Shown piece by piece: positions 22,398 through 27,119 of a stretch of DNA of 27,119 bases. The stretch lies in IMG/VR virus record IMGVR_UViG_3300035670_001071, positions 1 through 27,119 of that record. One strand, 5' to 3'. Each line of letters opens with the position of its first letter. Positions within the stretch are counted from its first letter, which is position 1. Under the pieces are notes generated by a model that was given only the letters and a program-made list of their open reading frames with translations, searched no databases and had not been told where the DNA came from. This DNA is from a virus. The translations under genes and the position numbers were made by a program.

Positions 22398-23758
22398 TTG
22401 CTGATGTCAGTGCGGGAATGGCCGCGGCCTGCCGCTTCTGGGCTGACGGTGACTTTGGGTTGTTTGGTGGCCGGGCCGTTGTTGGTGGTGATGGTTTGCG
22501 GGGGAAAAAACGCTTCTGGGTTGGCGTCTTCGGCGCGGACTAACTCTTGGATTTCCGCTGGATTGAAGCCGCGAGTCCGGATTACGGTTGTGCGTGGCAT
22601 CCCCAGGGCTTGATCTTTGAGAGCAAGGTCTGCACGTTGGTTGTCGGATAGGGTTCGGGGTTCGTTGTACTCGACGTAAAAATCATAGTTCAGCGGGTCG
22701 ATACACTTGAGGGCCAATTGGATTTCAAAGGCTTCTTGGTAGACCGTCGCGATGTGTTCCTGGTAGGCATCGACTTCGACAAAAAAGGCATCCTTTAGCT
22801 CTTGCAGCACGTCGCGGGAAAGCTCTTGGCCCCAACCGAACAGGCCGGAAGGCGCGGGGGCGGAGGCGAAAAAGATGTTCATGAGGTGGATCACGTCGCC
22901 GATGTCGGACAGGGCCGCGTCGCCTTGGACGGGTTGAATCGCGCCTTTGCGGTTCATGAAGTAGTCGGTGTCGTGGCCTTGGTATTGGTTGGCCTCGATG
23001 GTTTGCCGGTAGGCTTCAAGCTCTTCGGTGGTCACGCCTTCCATGATGTGCGCCAGGCGCAGGCTGGCGCGGGATGCCCGCCGCTGCACCAGTTTCTCTT
23101 CGGAAAAAATCAGCTTTTCATACACGTCGCGGGAGGCATCGAGCATGGGACGGCCAAACGCGCCGAGGTCGTCGTAGTTGGGCGGGTCTAGGCGGGCGAG
23201 GAGCAGGGTGCCGAGGCTGAAGGTGGTCTCGGCAAAGCCGTTGTAGACATCCCACTGGATATAGGCTTTCTTGGGGTCGGGGATGCGTCCGCGTTCGTCT
23301 ACGTTGGGCACGATGGTATCAGCCGGAAGGGAGGCCAAGCCGGTGACGGTGTCGCCATCGGTGAGCAGTTCCAGGGCGAGGTTGCCTTGCAGGACGAATT
23401 GCCGAGCATCGCTTTTGAGCTTGGGGATGGTGTCCAGGCGTAACCGCCGCTGAAACAGTCGCCATTCGCGCATGATGCGGGGTTCGCGCTCCGCGCCGAA
23501 GAGAGAGAGGCCACCTTTGGCGATGTAGGTGGAGGTGTTGCTGTGAATGCGTTTGACGCGGGGATCGCCAACCTTGCCGTTTTGGCCGTCCATTTCGCGG
23601 ATTTTTTCGATTATCACGCGGAGGTCGGTGTCTACCCATGTGCGCCGGTAGAGGGTGCGCCAGGTGTCTGCGGGTTTGACCGCGTTGCCGTATTGGCCGC
23701 GTTTGGTGTTGCGGTCGGTGTAGCCGGGGGGGAGGATGATGGTCGGGGTGGTGTTCAT
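22394..23758 (-). CDS. Portal protein, on the opposite strand
   Basis: This 454-residue protein has its reverse-strand ATG at 23756-23758, with AGG about 8 nt upstream. Features of a portal are clear: TLYRRTWVDTDLRVIIEKIR near the start, LEKLxxR-like EEKLVQRRASRASLRLAHIM at about 230, AALSDIGDVIHLMNIFFASAP, a following GLFGWGQELSRDVLQELKDA and a long terminal helix. Portals form the ring at the head vertex and recruit the terminase. A single copy is expected between terminase and protease, but here it lies about 22 kb away from the capsid on the other strand. The stop codon is in array H. It could be a second portal or a relocated one. Confidence 0.75.
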   Translation of the reverse strand: MNTTPTIILPPGYTDRNTKRGQYGNAVKPADTWRTLYRRTWVDTDLRVIIEKIREMDGQNGKVGDPRVKRIHSNTSTYIAKGGLSLFGAEREPRIMREWRLFQRRLRLDTIPKLKSDARQFVLQGNLALELLTDGDTVTGLASLPADTIVPNVDERGRIPDPKKAYIQWDVYNGFAETTFSLGTLLLARLDPPNYDDLGAFGRPMLDASRDVYEKLIFSEEKLVQRRASRASLRLAHIMEGVTTEELEAYRQTIEANQYQGHDTDYFMNRKGAIQPVQGDAALSDIGDVIHLMNIFFASAPAPSGLFGWGQELSRDVLQELKDAFFVEVDAYQEHIATVYQEAFEIQLALKCIDPLNYDFYVEYNEPRTLSDNQRADLALKDQALGMPRTTVIRTRGFNPAEIQELVRAEDANPEAFFPPQTITTNNGPATKQPKVTVSPEAAGRGHSRTDISN

Positions 23759-23805
23759 GGCGCGTTACCTGGTTTAGAAAAGCTTTTTGAAATGGTAACA
23801 TTTTT

Positions 23806-23830
23806 AGTATATTTGGTATATACTATATAC
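23806..23830. promoter_or_regulatory. Two overlapping AT-rich dyads upstream of the portal gene
   Basis: AGTATAT-TTGGT-ATATACT (23806-23824) and GTATATA-C-TATATAC (23816-23830) are perfect 7-bp dyads sharing bases. They lie 48-72 nt upstream of the leftward portal start and could be an operator. The 9-mer TTTAGTATA here recurs upstream of the integrase gene. Confidence 0.4.
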
Positions 23831-23867
23831 ATTAACTGAAGAGCATCCATTCTTTTGTCAGTGGTAC

Positions 23868-23894
23868 AACCCGTCCGTGAGACGGGTTTTTTTT
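23868..23894 (+). terminator. Rho-independent terminator
   Basis: Perfect 8-bp stem AACCCGTC (23868-23875), loop CGTGA, GACGGGTT (23881-23888), followed by a T-tract to 23894. It points rightward with no rightward gene upstream, so it may end a short RNA or antisense portal transcript, or insulate the strong promoter just downstream. Confidence 0.75.
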
Positions 23895-23920
23895 GGCTTA
23901 AAAATTGGTGTTTTTTTTTC

Positions 23921-23949
23921 TTGACAGTCCTACAGGACTCTACTATAAT
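23921..23949 (+). promoter_or_regulatory. Perfect consensus sigma-70 promoter with operator-like spacer
   Basis: TTGACA (23921-23926), a 17-nt spacer and TATAAT (23944-23949), a full match to the consensus. The spacer holds AGTCCT-AC-AGGACT (23926-23939), a perfect 6-bp dyad that overlaps the -35 and would suit a repressor. A T-rich run lies upstream. It reads into the small gene set from 23996. Confidence 0.8.
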
Positions 23950-23995
23950 TTTAAGCCATAGGGTAAGTGATTTTTTTAACTGTCGGAGAAAGGTC

Positions 23996-24193
23996 ATGAG
24001 AACAGCATATTTCGCAACGCTTAACGAAGCTTTTGAAGCCATGAGCGCAAGCAAAGACGATTATGAAAGACTGATTGAAGCATGGGACGGGTTCCCGGTT
24101 AATTACGGTCAAAAAGTTGAACGATTTGGTATCACTGTTGAGCGTGATAATGATGGCTGGTATTTTTTACCTGAAACTGACGCGACGCTGTGA
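23996..24193 (+). CDS. Small early protein, 65 residues, unknown
   Basis: ATG 23996 has the SD GGAGAAAGG just upstream, and lies about 40 nt after the expected transcript start. The frame stays open upstream but this start is strongly favoured. The product is a mixed helix-strand acidic protein: FATLNEAFEAMSASKDDYER, then a GQKVERFGITVERDNDGWYF end. No known family is recognised. As first gene after a consensus promoter it is probably made at high level unless repressed. Confidence 0.65.
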   Translation: MRTAYFATLNEAFEAMSASKDDYERLIEAWDGFPVNYGQKVERFGITVERDNDGWYFLPETDATL

Positions 24194-24194
24194 C

Positions 24195-24392
24195 ATGCAA
24201 TTTACTTATGGCGAAAAACAACGCGCTGACGGTGTAGCAAAATGCCTGCGGGCCAATGGGTTTACGGTCAAATGCGAGAAACAAGCGCTGCTTTATAAAG
24301 TTACAGTGGACTGCCCCAAAGATGATGAGCAAACATGTAAGGGCATTGTAACCGGGTTTATTTATGCGTATGACAGGTATATTGACGCATGA
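24195..24392 (+). CDS. Small early protein, 65 residues, unknown
   Basis: ATG 24195 lies just after the previous stop (one nt gap), so it is probably coupled. Compact alpha/beta pattern: FTYGEKQRADGVAKCLRANG, then FTVKCEKQALLYKVTVDCP and GIVTGFIYAYDRYIDA. It contains four cysteines. No family recognised. It reads like a small accessory protein; an anti-host role is possible by context. Confidence 0.6.
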   Translation: MQFTYGEKQRADGVAKCLRANGFTVKCEKQALLYKVTVDCPKDDEQTCKGIVTGFIYAYDRYIDA

Positions 24393-24444
24393 AAAGATGG
24401 CTAAAAAACTCGCTACTCAATGCGGCGAGAGGGAGTACAAGCAA

Positions 24445-24633
24445 ATGATTAACGCACTAACATTGTTGCCATGCCCATTTTGCGGTAGTAAAGCGCATAC
24501 CCCGCCTGATGAAAGGGGCGTCGTTTGTACGCATTGCGGAGCAAAAATGCAGTATGACTTAGACCCAGAAAGAAAAATAGCGATAAAAGTTTGGAATACG
24601 CGGACAACACAGCATAATCAGGGGGAGCTATGA
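24445..24633 (+). CDS. Lar-like zinc-binding protein (restriction alleviation family), putative
   Basis: This 62-residue product starts at ATG 24445, chosen for AGGGAG (24430-24435) at 9 nt and because the family normally starts close to its zinc motif; longer starts at 24364, 24370 or 24397 are possible. It has LLPCPFCGSKAH, then VVCTHCGAKM and a closing KVWNTR: two Cys-x2-Cys pairs and the WN-x-R end typical of Lar-family proteins. In lambdoid phages such as Rac, Lar relieves type I restriction. It is coupled to the next gene by ATGA. The function is inferred from family pattern. Confidence 0.65.
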   Translation: MINALTLLPCPFCGSKAHTPPDERGVVCTHCGAKMQYDLDPERKIAIKVWNTRTTQHNQGEL

Positions 24634-24809
24634 TTGATAACCTGGGGAAACCAGAAAAGCGCCAAGCATACCGGGAAAGGACAGGAAAAACCAGCTATCC
24701 GCTGGAAGTATACGCAGACGATAATATCCGTATGAAAGCCTGGTTAAAGCGCGAAAAGCTGACCCAGGCTGAAGGGCTAAAAAAGCTGTTGGACTTGGCG
24801 AAAGCTTAG
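24630..24809 (+). CDS. 59-residue putative DNA-binding/regulatory protein
   Basis: ATG 24630 is in an ATGA overlap, with GGGGGAG 2-8 nt upstream; TAG stop at 24807-24809. The product starts MIDNLGKPEKRQAYRERTG and has a strand YPLEVYADDNIRMKAWL and a final helix LTQAEGLKKLLDLA. The basic N-terminus, strand and helices fit a small ribbon-helix-helix protein, though no family can be confirmed. A natural hypothesis is that it regulates the upstream promoter or the integrase. It is the last gene of the set and ends before a stem-loop. Confidence 0.6.
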   Translation: MIDNLGKPEKRQAYRERTGKTSYPLEVYADDNIRMKAWLKREKLTQAEGLKKLLDLAKA

Positions 24810-24825
24810 CCCTTACCATTCCCAC

Positions 24826-24862
24826 ATGACCGGACAGCCGCTCCGGTCATTCTTCCTTCTTC
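24826..24862 (+). terminator. Stem-loop between convergent small-gene set and integrase
   Basis: 9-bp stem ATGACCGGA (24826-24834), loop of 7, TCCGGTCAT (24842-24850), followed by a T/C-rich TCTTCCTTCTTC run. It is a likely rightward terminator for the small gene set. The integrase stop codon (24847-24849 on the reverse strand) lies within the right arm, so on that strand no T-tract follows. Confidence 0.55.
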
Positions 24863-25899
24863 TTTTCCTTCAAACTATTCAGCAACGCCTTGCCGGGTGT
24901 GAGCATGCCCTTGAACGGATTGGCGCGTTCCATTGCTGCCCGCGCCAGGGCCGTGTTCATGTGGTCGTAGATTTCGCTGGCCGCCGCCGTGTTGTGCGTG
25001 AGCAACTGCATCCGGGTTATCGTGGCGATGTCCGCTTTTGACAGGCTGAGGCCAAACAGGTGACGGAAAGCGTGAGGGTGAAGCCTGTCCTTGGGGATGC
25101 CCAGTTTTTCGCCCGCCGTTTGTATCATGACCCAGCATTGTTGCCGGCCTAGTCGCCGTTTTTCGCCGCGCCAGTCTTCTTCGGGCACGCGCCACGGTCT
25201 GACGGTGTTGGGAAATAACAACTTGTCGCCATTTTCGAGCAGGCGGTCGATGCTTTGCAGGTCGGGGTGGCCGAGGTAGGCCCGCATCATCACCCAGACT
25301 TCATCGAGCATAGGGATAATGCCATCGCTAGACTTATTGCCGCGCCGTTTCGTCACGCGGATGCTAAGTTGTTCGCCGTGACTGCCACGCTCAAAAATCA
25401 AATCCGATTCATTCAAACCCACCACTGCGCCAACTCGCAAGCCAGAGCAAAACAGCATGATAAGCAGGGTATCACGGAGGCCGATGAAGGTGTCGATACC
25501 ACGGGACATGATGAGCTTTTCAGCATAGCCGGGTTCGATATAGGTGGATAGTGGCTTGCCATATTGCGGGTAAGGTAGCTCTTCTGCGGGGTTGGTGATG
25601 CCTGTGCGAGATGAAAACCATTTATAGAACGTGCGAATCGCTGCTACATGAATGCGCCTGGAACGGGGTTTAACACCCTTTTGATGCAGATAGATACCAG
25701 CATAAGCATGTAGCTCTTTGGAGGTCATGAGGGCGAAATCGTGCTTACCTGTGAAGGCTTGCAGGTGCTTTAGTGTGGAGACATACCCTGCTACGGTTCG
25801 CTCAGATAACCCGCGATTATATTTCGCGTATTCCTCAAAGCCTTGAACCGTGCTAAAAAGCTCGCTCTGTTGCATTTTCGCTACTTTTCCCTTCAACAT
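24847..25899 (-). CDS. Tyrosine recombinase/integrase
   Basis: This 350-residue protein has ATG 25897-25899 (a start at Met9 is possible). The N-terminal part about 12-110 is a SAM-like core-binding domain (FEEYAKYNRGLSERTVAGYV). The catalytic domain shows Arg155 (CSGLRVGAV), Lys184 (TKRRGNK), His276-x2-Arg279 (HPHAFRHLFG), His302 (LLTHNTAA) and the nucleophile Tyr311 (IYDHM). It catalyses site-specific strand exchange between phage and host attachment sites, or resolves other DNA. It is convergent with the small gene set. No repressor or excisionase is obvious next to it. The small gene at 24630 may fill one of these roles. Confidence 0.9.
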   Translation of the reverse strand: MLKGKVAKMQQSELFSTVQGFEEYAKYNRGLSERTVAGYVSTLKHLQAFTGKHDFALMTSKELHAYAGIYLHQKGVKPRSRRIHVAAIRTFYKWFSSRTGITNPAEELPYPQYGKPLSTYIEPGYAEKLIMSRGIDTFIGLRDTLLIMLFCSGLRVGAVVGLNESDLIFERGSHGEQLSIRVTKRRGNKSSDGIIPMLDEVWVMMRAYLGHPDLQSIDRLLENGDKLLFPNTVRPWRVPEEDWRGEKRRLGRQQCWVMIQTAGEKLGIPKDRLHPHAFRHLFGLSLSKADIATITRMQLLTHNTAAASEIYDHMNTALARAAMERANPFKGMLTPGKALLNSLKEKKKEE

Positions 25900-26320
25900 T
25901 ACCTAAGTATTTAGTATAGTACATACGATACAGACTAAGCAAATACGGGATGTTTGGGGATTCGCGAAAAACCACACAAAAAGTAGGGACAACCGGGCGA
26001 GCGAGTTCAAAAAAGTTTTGTCTATGGATGATGTACCATCTACCATACTGGCAGCTTAAGTTATTGATATAGCTAGAATTTTTCTGGCTTGGTTTTCAGG
26101 ATACCGTCAAAAATACCCGCATTTAGGGAGCGCTTAAGCTTGGCTCACTGCCTAAACTAGACAGCACAAAGCACGGTGCGGTGCGCCTCTAGCGCTGTAT
26201 GTAGCGCTGAATGTAGCGATTAATACGGGGGTGGGTATTTGGCAGCGCAGGCGAACATAGGCCAGGGTATAGGTGGGTACTTCCATATCTACAGGGTTTT
26301 TAAAAACTGGAATTTTTCAC
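25900..26320. other. Non-coding stretch upstream of integrase and ParB-like genes
   Basis: About 420 nt between the divergent integrase and ParB-like genes with no gene found. It holds AT-rich TTTAGTATA (25910-25918) just before the integrase start, a GCTTAAGC palindrome (26132-26139) and 12-bp direct repeats at 26191-26226. Both genes should have promoters here. An attachment site is possible, but no core can be recognised from one end. Confidence 0.5.
26191..26226 (+). repeat. 12-bp direct repeats (AGCGCTGTATGT type)
   Basis: AGCGCTGTATGT (26191-26202), AGCGCTGAATGT (26203-26214) and a decayed third unit AGCGATTAATAC (26215-26226). Tandem units of this spacing suit binding sites for a regulator, recombination arm sites or iterons. 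They sit 95 nt upstream of the ParB-like start. Confidence 0.55.
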
Positions 26321-26995
26321 ATGCGAATATCAGATTTAAAGCCAGCAGCGTACAACGCTGATATAAGACACATCAGCGATACCGCTAAAAACGGCTTGGA
26401 AGCCTCTATAAGCGAGTTTGGCGACTTGGCAGGGATAACCTACAACGTGCTTACTAAAAACCTCGTAACAGGCCACCAGCGCGTTTCTAGGTTGAGAGAT
26501 AAATACGGTGATTTGGAAATTATAGACGGGGCGATTCGCACACCGGACGGCCACGTTTTCGCCGTCAGAATGGTAGAGTGGAGCGAATACAAAGAACGGC
26601 TCGCCAATATTGTCGCCAATTCGCCTGAGATTTCTGGCGTTTTCACGGCGCAACTGCCCGCGTTTATCGCCGAATTACCCGCTACCGGCAAGCAACCGCT
26701 ACGGATTCAGGAGCTCGCGGCAAGCATCAAGCTTTCCGCTGATTTTGTGGAAAATTCCTTGCAAGGTGATAAAATTAATGATAATACTCACGGAATTGAC
26801 GACCAAGCACCGCAACTGCCGCCTGATTTCGGCGCGGACATCGGCCACAGGCGCGACGACCGTGACGGGTGGCCGGTATATTTCATGCTGTCGCATGAAG
26901 ATTATCAGCGATTTAAGCAGGTATCCGGCAAAGACGCCGAAGCTTGGTTTTTGATGGTGTTGGACTACGCAGAAGCGGGTAAATTTAAGGAGTAA
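26321..26995 (+). CDS. ParB-like nuclease domain protein
   Basis: This 224-residue protein has ATG 26321 chosen; the frame is open 48 nt upstream. The N-terminal domain has the ParB/Srx pattern: MRISDLKPAAYNADIR, LEASISEFGDLAGITYN, then the central TKNLVTGHQRVSRLRDKYG. The rest has a VENSLQGDKINDN link and a C-terminal WPVYFMLSHEDYQRFKQVSG segment and AEAGKFKE tail. In phages, such proteins often lie beside DNA modification and terminase genes and may bind DNA or act as nucleases or ADP-ribosyl/nucleotide-dependent clamps. No partition partner is visible. The function remains open. Confidence 0.7.
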   Translation: MRISDLKPAAYNADIRHISDTAKNGLEASISEFGDLAGITYNVLTKNLVTGHQRVSRLRDKYGDLEIIDGAIRTPDGHVFAVRMVEWSEYKERLANIVANSPEISGVFTAQLPAFIAELPATGKQPLRIQELAASIKLSADFVENSLQGDKINDNTHGIDDQAPQLPPDFGADIGHRRDDRDGWPVYFMLSHEDYQRFKQVSGKDAEAWFLMVLDYAEAGKFKE

Positions 26996-27119
26996 TGTAT
27001 GAAATTCAAAGGGCCAGTGTACGTGAAGACTGCAAGCAGATTTGGTAAAACTGATGAACCAAAAACAACTCATCATGCGCCAAAGCAACAACAAAAACCG
27101 GCAGCGGGTAAATTTAAGG
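26974..27119 (+). repeat. 17-bp direct repeat, two copies 129 bp apart
   Basis: AGCGGGTAAATTTAAGG occurs at 26974-26990 (end of the ParB-like gene) and at 27103-27119 (the window end). Both copies encode AGKFK in the frame of their genes. It suggests a duplication at the gene end or a shared C-terminal peptide. Confidence 0.8.
26999..27119 (+). CDS. Partial ORF downstream of ParB-like gene, runs off the window
   Basis: ATG 26999 opens 40 codons to the window end: a basic, Gln-rich peptide MKFKGPVYVKTASRFGKT then HHAPKQQQKPAAGKFK. The SD AAGGAG (26987-26992) belongs to the 17-bp repeat region of the preceding gene end. An ATG at 26995 in another frame closes after 17 residues. The C-terminal AGKFK echoes that of the preceding protein. 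Function unknown. Confidence 0.45.
   Translation, partial: MKFKGPVYVKTASRFGKTDEPKTTHHAPKQQQKPAAGKFK

Noticed and set aside
25900-26320. tRNA or attachment-site tRNA fragment
   Set aside because: No cloverleaf or TTCGA-type T-arm with matching stems could be found by eye in this stretch.

Overview
The window is the structural region plus the integration end of a tailed-phage genome, most likely an integrated prophage of siphovirus type. It holds a capsid gene, a head-tail adaptor, tail completion proteins, a tail tube protein, tail assembly chaperones with a frameshift, a tape measure protein, several tail-tip or fibre proteins, a portal protein and a tyrosine recombinase. The host cannot be named with certainty. 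The moderately GC-rich coding style, the SD sequences and the consensus sigma-70 promoter suit a gammaproteobacterium. The dense 7-bp tandem repeats of the TTAATTG type and the palindromic CCCTCTCCC elements between genes recall filamentous sulphur bacteria or methanotrophs (Thiothrix- or Methylococcales-like). That is a weak inference from style only.

Left part (1-7195), all rightward: the end of a head protease runs without a stop into the capsid gene. A small protein and a head-tail adaptor overlapping it in another frame follow. Next come two small membrane proteins (the second holin-like), a short gene broken by an in-frame TAA, an HK97 gp10-like protein, two surface or decoration proteins, a lipoprotein with a possible Cys-His-Asp triad, a tail-terminator-like protein and a small protein. 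Most of these junctions are ATGA or TAATG, so the genes are probably translationally coupled.

Middle (7196-22330): an orphan 320-nt stretch, a second tail-terminator-like protein, the tail tube, the G and G-T chaperones (slip site T TTT TTG at 9165-9171), the tape measure, then a long series of tail-tip and fibre proteins. The most striking of these is a 945-residue protein joining a beta-propeller, 16-residue repeats, 41-residue LPF-rich repeats and a baseplate-hub-like C-terminus.

Right part (22331-27119): the portal gene lies on the opposite strand, convergent with the tail genes and away from its usual place beside the protease and capsid. Then comes a perfect consensus promoter (TTGACA-17-TATAAT) with a palindrome in its spacer, reading four tiny genes including a Lar-like zinc protein and a 59-residue possible regulator. 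A convergent tyrosine integrase, a 420-nt non-coding stretch with 12-bp direct repeats, a ParB-domain gene and a partial ORF complete the window. No terminase, endolysin, replication gene, repressor, tRNA or CRISPR array is visible.

Most gene-group boundaries in the structural module carry host-like intergenic repeats. In several genes the stop codon, and in two the start codon, lies inside the repeat.
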